From Nephrocerus scutellatus (Eukaryota; Arthropoda; Insecta; Diptera; Pipunculidae), in the NCBI GenBank assembly GCA_947095585.1, contig OX352763.1:36568010-36632009 (forward strand): a DNA stretch of 64,000 nt, written 5' to 3'. Shown in pieces: positions 1-9,960 of the stretch. Position 1 is the first letter of the stretch. Every line of letters starts with the position of its first letter. The translations under genes were made by a program, and so were the position numbers. Under the pieces are notes generated by a model. That model made no database searches, was not told the DNA's origin, and worked only from the letters and a program-made list of their open reading frames with translations.

Positions 1-1380
1 GGCATGTTAGGAAAGAGGTGGAGGAGAACGAGGAGGAGGAGGAGGAGGAGCATGCGGCTATACGATCTGTTGAAAACGGAACCAACATGGATTTTGCTTC
101 CGAATACGAGTGCAAACATTGTCAGATTCTTAAACGACGGAAACGTAGCAATCTCTTAATATCCAGTCAGTATCTGTTCAATGACGATGACGCTGAAAAG
201 CCTGGTTATGAGATTACCGATCCGGGAACACCAATGCTTTCGCGTGCCAATGACGGATGGTATGGTTCCAAAATGTCACTAGCCTCTGATGTTGGTGGTG
301 GAAGAAGATCGCGATGTCGCAGCAATAATATTTCAAGGATGCAATCGATTAACCGGGGAGAAATCGTGGAACCATCCATTTCAGGTGGTGGTGCCATGTC
401 CAAGTCGAATCACTTTAATTGTGAAAAAGATGACACTGATCGGTACTTCAGCAAAGCGAGTCTCTATTCCAGGACAGAATCTCTCGATGATATCGGCTGT
501 ACATGCGCTGAGGAGAGAGTCCTCCTGCAGAAGACCAGCAATGGGAGGGCTGCCCCGCTTGCGGTTGAAGAGCAAGACGACGACGACGACGACGAAGAAG
601 AATATGAAGTAGCTAGCCGGCGACGCCACGTAACGCTTAAGCAAAAAATTGTAATATTTTTCGATTTGGATTTGCTTAAGGATTTCACATTTGTTAACCT
701 CGTCCTTGGGATGACAGTCATCCTGTTTGGTGAAATGAATTTCTCAATTTTGACGCCATTTATTTTGAATGAGTTTGGCTTCTCGAACGAGCAGATTTCG
801 ACAGCAATGTCACTGATTGGTGGAATGGATATTGCTGTGCGACTTTTGGCTCCATTTTTCCTGGAAAAGATAAAGCTGGGCAATCGAATGCTATTCTCGT
901 TTGGCATTATGGCGATCGCTCTTGGCCGTTTTTTGATCACGCTGACACGATCGTTTAATGTTGCCTTGGGCGTTTTTCTGCTGATCGGATTTGGCAAAGG
1001 ATTTCGTACGATATTTTCACCGTTGATCATTCCCAGCTATGTGCCGTTGAAACGTCTGCCGGCCGCCTCTGGGCTTCAGTTGATTTCTACAGGGTTTTTT
1101 ACGCTCGCCTGCGGACCACTTATTGGTATGTGGGACTTTGGAGGAAAAGTTTTAAAAGAATTCTGTGTCATTCTTTATTTTATTCGCAGGAATGGTTACC
1201 GATGCCACTAGCTACACTGTGACTATTCACGTCCTTAATACGTTCACTTTATTGGCATTCCTGTCGTGGTCGATTGAAGCGATCGTTCGACGGATACTTC
1301 GCGGTCAAAAGGCGCAACATGTAGAAGGGAATTTAGAAACGCGACTCAAAAACAATCATAGCTCAATGCAAAAGTTATAA
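1..1380 (+). CDS. monocarboxylate-transporter-like protein (SLC16/MFS), 5'-partial
   Basis: This is the 3' part of a proton-coupled monocarboxylate transporter-like gene of the plasma membrane. The reading frame is open from base 3 with no start codon, so earlier exons lie left of the window. Coding exons are 3-1125 and 1190-1380. The 64-bp intron 1126-1189 (GTATGT...TTCGCAG) splits a Gly codon in phase 1, as in the paralog at 29883-32848. The visible protein has an acidic loop (poly-Glu, then poly-Asp near 575-600), a CKHC motif, the block EITDPGTPMLSRANDGW, then six hydrophobic segments from about base 690, including VPLKRLPAASGLQL typical of the C-terminal MFS half. It ends HSSMQKL. The family transports lactate, pyruvate or related acids; the substrate here is unknown. 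Identity with the paralog is strong in the last six helices and patchy in the loop. Confidence 0.88.
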
Positions 1381-1621
1381 ACGTCACGCATCGGAGATCA
1401 TAGATAAGAGGAAAATGACAAATCCATTGGGCGTATCGCGAAATCACAAAATTGTTCTACCTAAGCATTGCCTAATTAACTTAATAACTTAACTTTAACT
1501 TAGTAATTAATTTAGGTCGTTTTTATAACTTTGTTTTTACTAATTTATGTTTATTTGTGAGAATAGGAATTGTATATAATTTTTATAAATTTTAGATTAT
1601 GCGGTATTTTTAAATAATTTA

Positions 1622-1627
1622 AATAAA
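1622..1627 (+). terminator. candidate polyadenylation signal of the left transporter gene
   Basis: AATAAA lies 242 bases after the stop codon, in AT-rich sequence with no further coding potential. The retrotransposon fragment begins just beyond it. Confidence 0.5.
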
Positions 1628-1689
1628 CATAAATACAATTTGTTCGACACAAAGAGTGATGTGCGTTTCGGTATTTTTTTTATAACGTA

Positions 1690-2100
1690 CACACGCTAAA
1701 GTTGGATTAGAAGTAGCGAAGAGGAGAACGTTAATGAAAATTAGAAAGAGTGTTGGAGACAAAACAGAGCCTTGGGTAACACCGACGGATTTAGAACCGT
1801 CCAATATGAACTGGATTGAAAAAGTCCAGTCAAGCAGGGCCCCTTCAACTCCATAGGCATTCATTTTCGACAAAAGAGCTTGAAGCCAGATTCTGTCTAA
1901 TACCTTAGAAATATCGAGTGCAACAACTTAGCTTTTACCGAATTTGTGAATAGAGTGGCTCCACTTTTCAGTAAGATAAGCCATCAGGTCACCTGTAGAA
2001 CGTAGCCTACGAAAACCGTACTGCTGTTCGCTAAGGATTTCACGTGATTCAGAGTATACGATTGATCAGCGTTTTCATGAATGTATGGATTTTAAAGCAA
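1690..2100 (-). pseudogene. CR1-like (type C) reverse transcriptase fragment
   Basis: Read on the minus strand, this gives pieces of a non-LTR reverse transcriptase: QYGFRR..STGDLMAYLTEKW, a decayed motif A (ALDISKVLDRIW) and GSVLSPTLFLIFIN, followed by FATSNP. The same order occurs in the larger copies at 41.3-46.2 kb. Stops and a missing FADD box show it is dead. It is truncated at both ends and sits directly downstream of the transporter poly(A) signal. Confidence 0.75.
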
Positions 2101-2204
2101 TGGGTCCGTAAGAGGAAAGATATGACGGTTCGAAAGTAACAAGTAAATGTAAGCAAAATTTCGCTTTTCGGGTACTCATTACATTTTGCAAAATTTCTGA
2201 ATCA

Positions 2205-3546
2205 GAGCAAAATTACAGAAAAATATGCTAAAAATGAAAAATCAGATAAAAGTTTGCTGGCATTTTTCGAAAAATCAGATAAAAGTTTGCTGGCATTTTT
2301 CGAAAAATCAGATAAAAGTTTGCTGACATTTTTCGAAGAATCAGAAGAAATTTTGCTGAAAAATCAGAGAAAAGTTTAATGACATTTTTCGAAAAAAAGT
2401 AATGTTTGCTAAAAAAATTGAAAAATCAGAGAAACAGTTTGCTTACATTTTTGGAAAACGCAGAGAAACTTTTCAAAAAATCGGAGAAGAGTTTGCTAAA
2501 ATTTTTCAAAAACTCAGATAAAAGTTTACTGAAATTTTCCGAAAAATCGGGGAAAAGTTTGATGAAATTTACGAAAAATCAGATAAAAGTTTGCTGGCAT
2601 TTTTCGAAAAATCGGGGAAAAGTTTGTTAAATTTTTGTTGAAAGTTACAAGAAAAGTTTGCCAAAATGTTTCGAAATATCAAAGAAGAGCTCCATGAAAT
2701 GTTTCGAAAAATCAGAGAAAAGTTTGATGACATTTTTCGAAAAATCAGATAAAAGTTTGCTGGCATTTATCGAAAAATCAGAAGAAATTTTGCTGAAATT
2801 TTTCGAAAAATCAGAGAAAAGTTTGATGACATTTTTCGAAAAAAGTAATGTTTGCTAAAAAAAATTGAAAAATCAGAGAAACTTTTCGAAAAATCGGAGA
2901 AGAGTTTGCTAAAATTTTTCAAAAACTCATATAAAAGTTTACTGAAATTTTCCGAAAAATCGGGGAAAAGTTTGTTAAATTTTTGTTGAAAGTTGCAAGA
3001 AAAGTTTGCCAAAATGTTTCGAAATATCAAAGAAGAGTTCGCTGAAATGTTTCGAAAATTCAGATAAAAATTTGCTGCCATATTTCGAAGAATCAGATAA
3101 ACATTTGCTGACATTTTTCGATAAATCAAAGTTTACAAAGTTTGTTTGCTATAATATTTCATTACTCAGATAAAAATTTCTTGGAATTTTGATAAAAATC
3201 AGAGTACCTAAAATTGGCTAAAAAAGAGACAAATTTACTAAATCTTTTTTAAAAATCCAAAAAAAGTTCGCTATAATATTTCGAAAACTCACATAGAAAT
3301 TTGTTGACATTTTTATAAAAATCAAAGTATAAAGTTTGTTAATAAAAATGAAAAAATCAGAAGAAATTTTGCTGAAATTTTTCGAAAAATCAGAGAAAAG
3401 TTTGATGAGATTTACGAAAAATCAGAGAAAAGTTTGATGACATTTTTCGAAAAAAATAGTAAATTTTGCTAAAAAAAATTTGAAAAATCAGAGTAAAGTT
3501 TTTTTTTGAAAACTCTTTTGTAAATCAAAGAAAAGTTCACTGAAAT
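2205..3546. repeat. 33-bp minisatellite, about 40 degenerate units
   Basis: The unit reads approximately GAAAAATCAGATAAAAGTTT followed by GCTGGCATTTTTC. Near-identical 33-bp units follow one another at 2240-2340 and decay outwards, with variants such as GATGAAATTT and GCTAAAATTT. There is a higher-order duplication: 2610-2720 and 2960-3070 share the same run of variants. Because 33 is a multiple of three, short open frames with an 11-residue period appear on both strands (for example EKSDKSLLAFF). They have no start context and are not taken as genes. Confidence 0.9.
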
Positions 3547-3839
3547 AGAGTTGAGTTAAGCTGTAAAGCAGTTGAGTGCGTAACCAGTTCTTCATATTCT
3601 CGTAATATTGTACAAAACACAAATTAAGAATGCACTCACACAACTGAGTGTACAACACATTTCAATTGCGGAACCGTTCAGTTTTTTATAAAAATATTTG
3701 TTCTACTTCCACTTGATATCTCTATACTCTCTGCTGCAACACAACAACAAAACAACCACAATCGTAAAGCAAGCAGCGTTGCTTACAGCACATCAACTCA
3801 TCAGCTCATACAGAACACAGTCAATATAGTATGATATGA

Positions 3840-4075
3840 TCTGATGCCGCCAAATGGAAAAATTTGTATGGGAGCCCCCCGATCCCGCTGCCCTATCTCT
3901 CTGAAATTAATAATTAATAGAAAGTATTGTCACCGGAAATATACATGTGTGCAAAATTTCAATAAAATCGGGCTTTGGGAAGTGAGTTTAAAATTGATCA
4001 GAAAATCTGACCAGCCAGCCAGCCAGCAGAACAGCCAGCCAGCCAGCCACGGGCACGCGAAGTTAATATAGAGAA
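3840..4075 (+). repeat. dispersed repeat family R1, copy 1
   Basis: The sequence has ATGGGAGCCCCCCGATCCCG, GTGTGCAAAATTTCAATAAA, a TTGGGAAGTGAGTT stretch, a CCAG-rich run (GACCAGCCAGCCAGCCAGC) and the end ACGGGCACGCGAAGTTA. The same order recurs at 20450-20690 and, without the end, at 28745-28920. No protein is encoded. The fixed 3' end suggests a non-autonomous element whose class I cannot fix. Confidence 0.65.
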
Positions 4076-4441
4076 TGTAAAAAACCAGTGTGCTTACAAG
4101 AATAGTATATTACATAACGAGCGAGGTAAGTGGAGTTTATCGTGCGAGTTAGCACGAGAACTATGAGCACTTTTCTGCGAGTAATGTACGGTATTTTTCA
4201 CACGAGTAAACCGGTTATGCGCAATGCAAAATTACTCTGAGAATGTGTGTTCTCTGTGACTGCAGTAAATAACAAAATTATTTTGTATGTTAATTCACTA
4301 GAATGCATAAAGGCTACTTTCGAAGCTAGTTTATAGTGGATGAAACAGTAATTTTCGTCTATGGGCGTGTGAAAAGGTATTTATGCAACAAAATTTTTGG
4401 ACACAAAGAATTAGAAAAATAGTCATCTACTTAGACTTTTA
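4076..4441. other. intergenic sequence, nothing recognised
   Basis: AT-rich sequence without a convincing open frame, RNA gene or repeat match elsewhere in the window. Confidence 0.4.
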
Positions 4442-4834
4442 GGCGCAGGGAAATATGTTCCACTTTTGTGGGACCTCCCCCCCCCCCTCCCCCAAGTCCC
4501 AAAAAAAATTGTTTGGACTTATGCAGGGAAATATGTTCCACTTTAGTGGGACCTCCCCCCCCCCCGACATAAGTCCCAAAAAAATATGTTGCGCCTTTTA
4601 AAAGATGCCATTTTATGTATGTAATGAAAGTCCACAAAATTTTTTTTAATTATTATCTCTCTGAAAATTTGAGACTTGTGTCCCATCTTCGACAACTATT
4701 TTTTTGGACATATGTCCCGATCGGTTGGGACATAAGTCCCTAATTCGATTTGGGTCTTATGTCCCATTTAAGTGGGTCATAAGTCCCAAAAGTAAACATT
4801 GGGACTTAAGTCCCAGGGACTTATGCTCTGCGCC
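4442..4834. mobile_element. foldback/MITE of palindromic GGGAC...GTCCC units
   Basis: This is a 393-bp element flanked by TA on both sides (4440-4441, 4835-4836). Its ends are inverted: GGCGCAGGGAAATATGT on the left against GGCGCAGAGCATAAGTCCC read inward from the right. The interior is filled with small palindromes of the type GGGACATAAGTCCC, GGGACTTAAGTCCC and GGGACATATGTCCC, plus two copies of GGGAAATATGTTCCACTTT each followed by a C11-13 run. It has no coding capacity. TA duplication and inverted ends fit a Tc1/mariner-type or foldback non-autonomous element. Confidence 0.7.
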
Positions 4835-4836
4835 TA

Positions 4837-5929
4837 CTTTTATACCTTGTAGAGTAATAAATTATTAAAAGAAGTACATAAATGTAAAAAACTTCCGTTT
4901 TTCGGTACAATTTTTTATGTATACATCGACACGCGTGACGTGACTCGCGATCACGTGTCACATGCGGGATCTCAGAAACGGCATATGTCAGATCTCTGTA
5001 GGTCACGTGATAGTTGGTAAAAAAGGACATCAAAGACAAAGTCGAAAAAAGACAAAGTCAAGTTATAAATAAAAGTTTTTAAAAATCATACTGTCAGGAT
5101 CATACTGTCTCTGATATGATTTCCATGATTGTTTTTAGTTAGTCTATATTGAATGACCTTCCTTGAGGTTGCGCATACGCCCACTCAATTCCTCATAGTA
5201 AATTTTACCCCTATTTATTGCAATTCAAACGTACTTTGCCCAAATGGATAACAGCCAAAATTCTAAAAACTTAATAGACGGCTGTGTGAAGAAAGATGAA
5301 AAAGGAGAGATAAAAAGCTTTAGAGAAAATTGTTAGTTTCAGATAGATTATGCAAAACACTAAACGATACAATTGCATCTGTACCAAGCATGGCAAAGGT
5401 TTCTCTATTCAATTTGTTGCTCGCAAATGAATCAAGTGAAAGAGATTAACTCAAAGATTGGCAGCGAAAGAGGGAAAAAATTACGAAAGTGTGAAAACTC
5501 AGAAAAATTATTAGAAGAGAACCAAACACAATCGCTCGTCAATGAATGAATGAAAATGTGGCTAACTTTAAACAACACACACTCAAGCACACAAAAAGTA
5601 ATGTACTCAAATCGCCGGCTCAACAGTTGGTGAATGGTGACGGTGAGTCCACCACTCAGAGCAAAAGTCAAAAGCGGCACAATCAGTTTCAGTTTCAGAT
5701 TTAGTTCATATGCTGCACTGGCATTGGGAAGTCGCGTGTTGCTTGGTGTCTATATCCGTCTGGATAAATGCTATTAATGAATAACAGTTTGAAATATGTA
5801 TTTTAGTTTATAAATTCTCTTCTTCGAAAAAATTAACATATTTATGCGAGGTTAAGATACTTTTCACATCCGTAATCAGTCAGTGCATATGTTTGTGTTT
5901 ATTAATGGTGACAGCGTTCTTAACAGAAG
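4837..5929. other. non-coding sequence, mostly unassigned
   Basis: No supported gene. At 4926-4965 there is a short GC-rich stretch with ACGCGTGACGTGACTCGCG and ATCACGTGTCACATG that resembles one unit of the array at 53.6-54.3 kb. The rest looks like single-copy AT-rich sequence. Confidence 0.4.
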
Positions 5930-5935
5930 CCAGTC

Positions 5936-6562
5936 AGTCGGTAGCAATCCTTGAACTTGACCCTCGTGTTAATATTGATGGATATAGTCGTACCGATTCA
6001 CCCAATCAAGCGCATCTATAAATAAAGAGTGAAAAAATTTGAATGGTGCGATTGCCAGCGTGCCGGGATGTATCTGAATCTGTGATATTTATTTTCGGAA
6101 TTTAATTAACTTTGATTTTGAAATTGATTTATTTAACAAATAACGAAAAGAACGAATAGAAAAACTAAGAATAAGAAGAAAAGAACAGTGTCGTCGTTCT
6201 ATTTGTTGCCACAACGCCAAACACAACAAAGGAAGAACGCAAAAGTGTAACGCATTTTCGTCTCGAAATTATTAGTTGCCAGCAGACGGTTTGAATACGC
6301 GCGTATCTACGCCTTTGTTGTGATAAAATGTGTAATTACGAAGTAAACAAACACAAAACTTAACCACTCTGCTGTAAATATTTATTGTAAGCAAAGTGCA
6401 TATTGCGCGCTGAGATATAGAGTGGGCGATTGTTTGCATTGCATCACCAATAATAAATTCTATCGGTTTATGTTACTCGGTCTAGCAATTATTAATATTG
6501 CAATCGACAGTGGATGATTCTAACATCATCCTAACATCACTATACACAAAAAAAAAGAAAAA
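5936..6562 (+). promoter_or_regulatory. candidate promoter and untranslated first exon of the 29.9-kb transporter
   Basis: The stretch looks unlike the surrounding repeats. It holds an arthropod-type initiator TCAGTCGG (A at 5936) with CCTCGTG about 27-33 bases downstream, similar to a DPE. It then has no long open frame until a strong donor AAAAA/GTGAGTGC at 6563. The nearest suitable acceptor on the same strand is TTTACCCCACAG/TAATTC ending at 29814, in the leader of the transporter gene. Pairing the two would make a 23-kb first intron. This is inference from motifs only; another gene or no exon at all is possible. Confidence 0.25.
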
Positions 6563-6800
6563 GTGAGTGCATAACAACAACAACACGAATGTTAATATTT
6601 ATTATCTCCTTTGTCAAACAAAGCCTTGGCAAATATGGATTCAATACATGACGACATGAGATTGTGTGCAACAGGATTGAATCATACACTCATATCATAA
6701 GTAATGAAGGGCATTGCAAACAACCAACGATTAGTGGATCATGCCATCAAACTGTTGTACCCATTCATATAAAAATGCTGATAGTGTTTGAATCTCCTCA

Positions 6801-7024
6801 CACTTAGATCTGGATGCCATAGATGCTGACTGACTCAGAATATGGCAACCAGTAGCAAAAGATTTAATTTACGAAGCTAAAGTGATAGGTATCTAGCCCT
6901 GACAAAACATTTTTTGACACACTTAGATCTGGATGCCATAGATGCTGACTGACTCAGAATATGGCAACCAGTATCAAAAGCTAGTGTGATAGGTATCTAG
7001 CCCTGAGAAGAATTTTTTGACAAA
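6801..7024. repeat. 119-bp direct tandem duplication
   Basis: CACTTAGATCTGGATGCCAT begins at 6801 and again at 6920. The two units match almost base for base through GCCCTGA, except for about 14 bases missing from the second unit after AGCAAAAG/ATCAAAAG. It is non-coding and looks recent. Confidence 0.85.
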
Positions 7025-7464
7025 ATACTCGATACAATTAGTTCCAAATTTTTATATTTTACCCTTTCCGAATAGTGCGATTTATCCAAATTTTATTTAT
7101 CCTTTCAAAATATACGTGTGACTTAATGATAACATCCTAGCTAGAGCCAAATTTATCTTCGCGAGCAAAAAAATCGTCAAGAAACAAAAAATAATCGCGG
7201 GGGGCTTAATCTGCAGAATATGTTGGATGATAAAGAAGTAATTTGCAGCCCTATTATTAACTTATACCAAAGAAAAGATAGTAAAGCGTGCTTATCAGCT
7301 CACCATATGGATAGTTGTAATTCAGTCTAAACACTGAACACCTAAAAGCCCAATAGTAACTATTTAATTCACAAAATTCGTAACAATTTTTTTTTGGGGA
7401 ATTTTTTTTTCCTGTGAAAAAAAAACTTTTTTTTTTGAAGAAAAACAAGGTCGGTTGAGAAATT

Positions 7465-7730
7465 GCTTGGTCCACAAAATTCTAGACCCTATTGGCCAAA
7501 TCCCAGAATTTCCACAGGAACAAGGGTTATAGTCGCATCTTGGTCCGACATACCGAATTTTATACGATGACTTGAACCACAAAATTCCAGTACCTATTGG
7601 CCAGATCCCAGAATTTCCATAGGAGTCTTATAGTCGCATCTGAGAATTTCATACGAATCGCTTGAGTAATGGCTTGGTCCACAAAATTCCAGACCCTATT
7701 GGCCAGATCCCAAAATTTCCATAATAGAAT
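7465..7730. repeat. three tandem units of about 104 bp
   Basis: TGGTCCACAAAATTCCAGAC...CTATTGGCCAGATCCCAGAA occurs three times (about 7468, 7573 and 7675), each followed by TTTCCATAG-like sequence. The last two are separated by a shared TATAGTCGCATC spacer. The third unit abuts the retrotransposon that follows. Confidence 0.8.
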
Positions 7731-7739
7731 TTTTTTTTA

Positions 7740-9960
7740 CACGCGCCACACTTAGTGTTTAAGTTAATCGCATTGCTTCGCCACATCATGGACATTATTT
7801 CAAACACTGATTTTGCTTTGCCTATTCGGTCGAGACAAAACTCCTCTACCGGTTGTCCGGCAATGTTAACTTGAGTTACTGACTTAGTGCTGAGGTTGAT
7901 GATTTTGGTTTTGGCAGTAATAATCTTCAAACCCGCAACATATGCCTCCCTTTCCACATTTGTTGTCATTTGGTGCAGCTCCATAATCCTTTGTGAAAGT
8001 AAACAAACGTCGTTAGCGCAGTCCAGAAGTTTGAGTTGAGATGTAAAAGTCCAACGAATTACTCCGTTTCCAGTAGATAAAGCTGCACGAAGCACATCGC
8101 TAATCACCAACAAAAAGAGTATCAGAGATAGAATACAACCTTGTCGTACCCCACTTAGGATCTCGAATTCCTCTGACAGCTTTCCTCTATGCAGCACATG
8201 ACATTTAGAGCCATCATAGGCTGCTTTAATAATAGCTATTAGTTTATCGGGTATACCTCTCCTGCGCAAGGCGAGACTGTTGTTGAGACTGTCAAACGCC
8301 TTCTCAAAATCGATGAACAGCAGGTGCAGTGGTGACCGGAAATCAACGCACTAATCAATAATGATTCGCAGGGTGTTGATGTGGTCTCCACAGGAGGATC
8401 CATCGAATGTATCTTCCAAATGTTCCTTAACTCGCTCAAGTACTACTTTGGCTTTTACCCTTGCAACTTCAGGAAGAACGCAAATGCCTCTCCAGTTTTC
8501 GCACTCGATAAGACTACCTTTTTTATGGAGCTTGACAATCATTCCCTTCCTCCACTCGTCGGTGAAACATTCTGCCTCACAAGCTCTCTCTACAAGAGGA
8601 TATAAAAGCTCAGCTGATGTCGTTGGAGCGGCACGCAGAATCTCTGCGGGTATACCATCTAGTCCTACTGACTTGTTCTTTAGTGCGTTTATCGCACTAG
8701 CGAGTTGAGGTGCAAATTCGGGAAATTGTTACTTCTGGCAGCTCCGTTTGATTTGGGTGCATATCGTTAGCAAATACACGGTTAAGGACCGTAGAGAAAT
8801 GCTCCTTCCATCGCTTGAGCTGATTCTCATCTGTAACGAGTACGGCACCATCTAGGCCTTTCACCGGATGTTGGCTAGAGCGGTGACCACCTGTCAGCTC
8901 TTTGGTGATTCTCTAAACGGTTCTGCTATCGCACCTGCTCGCTGCTTTCTCTGCTTCTGAGGCCAGGTTGTTAATAAAATTACGTTTGATACGTCTTACA
9001 CTACGCTGCACTTCTCTCATTTTGCTTCGATACATGGACTCTAGTTCGATCCTCGCTACTGCTGGGGTATCTACAATACGAGCTTTAGGAAGCTTACGTT
9101 CTTCACGCTATCTTCGGTTAGCCACGTGCTGTGCCTTGCCTGGCTTATACTAACAATGCTTTCCGCTCCAGATGTAAAAACATTTTTCACAGCTTTCCAA
9201 TATTCTTGGATGGTTGTCGGCACTGATCTGCTGATTGCTTCCACTCCTTGCGATAAATGATCCCTTAATTGTTGGGGGATCCTGAGGGGATCTTTAGCCG
9301 GTCGATGTTATACCTAGGCATTTGGATGATATTGCGGATTCTTTGAACTGATGCAGTATGTAACTGGACAGCAGCTACCATAAAGTGATGATCCCGTACC
9401 ATGCACCATGTCGGCTCCTCCTCTGTTTCCGACGTCTAAAAGACAGATCCAAAAACGTCGGCTGATCGTCACATGGTCGATTTGGTTGGATGATGATTGC
9501 CTGTCAGTTGACACCTAGCTGACTTTGTGGCAGGTCTTATGCTCAAACATGGTGCCTTCAATGGTTGGATGATGATTACCTGTCAGTTTACACCCAGCTG
9601 ACCTTGTGGCAGATCTTATGCTGAAACATAGCGCCTCCTATGACAAGCTGGTTGGTGTTGCAGAAATCAACAAATCTTTCACAATTGTCATTTCGTTCGC
9701 CGAAGCCGTGCTTCCCATTCACATGTCTGAGACCTTTGTTGTCGTTTCCTACTTTGGCATTCAAGTCCCCCATCACAATGACGATATCTCCGTTCAGCGT
9801 TGCGTTGAATTCAGCTGAATTTAGCTAATTGTAGAAGTTGTCCTTTTCATCCTCAGTCGAGGGATTCGTTGAGGCGTAACACTGTATGATCGTGATATCC
9901 GAAATCTGGCCGATAAGATCCTATCACCATGTGCAATGAAGAATGGCATTACAAATAATT
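7740..9960 (-). pseudogene. RTE-like (type A) non-LTR retrotransposon, copy 1, 3'-truncated
   Basis: The minus strand carries, in order, an endonuclease region (GDLNAKVGNDN and GFGERND at 9776-9588; IDHVTISRRF at about 9500-9440), a linker, and a reverse transcriptase (KKGSLIECENWRGICVL, then GIPDKLIAIIKAAYDGSKC and SGVRQGCILS, then the catalytic box). Where related copies have YADDV this one reads CANDV (about 8020), so the polymerase aspartate pair is lost. Frameshifts are frequent. A 75-bp direct duplication (9480-9556 and 9558-9632) lies in the endonuclease part. The family encodes a single endonuclease/RT polyprotein used for target-primed insertion; this copy is dead. Confidence 0.85.

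Noticed and set aside
464..1030. 188-codon minus-strand frame opposite the left transporter exon
   Set aside because: Shadow of a conserved coding exon; the plus-strand frame has the family motifs and a matching paralog.
2406..3129. Open frames with an 11-residue period
   Set aside because: The 33-bp repeat explains them on both strands at once.
2205..3546. CRISPR-like array
   Set aside because: Units are contiguous, without unique spacers, in an animal genome with no cas genes.
4431..4637. 68-codon frame with poly-Gly
   Set aside because: Produced by the C-runs of the palindromic foldback element.
8361..8708. 115-codon plus-strand frame, with similar ones at 23056-23442 and 50537-50968
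   Set aside because: These recur because they are the antisense of the conserved RTE-like reverse transcriptase, not because they are genes.
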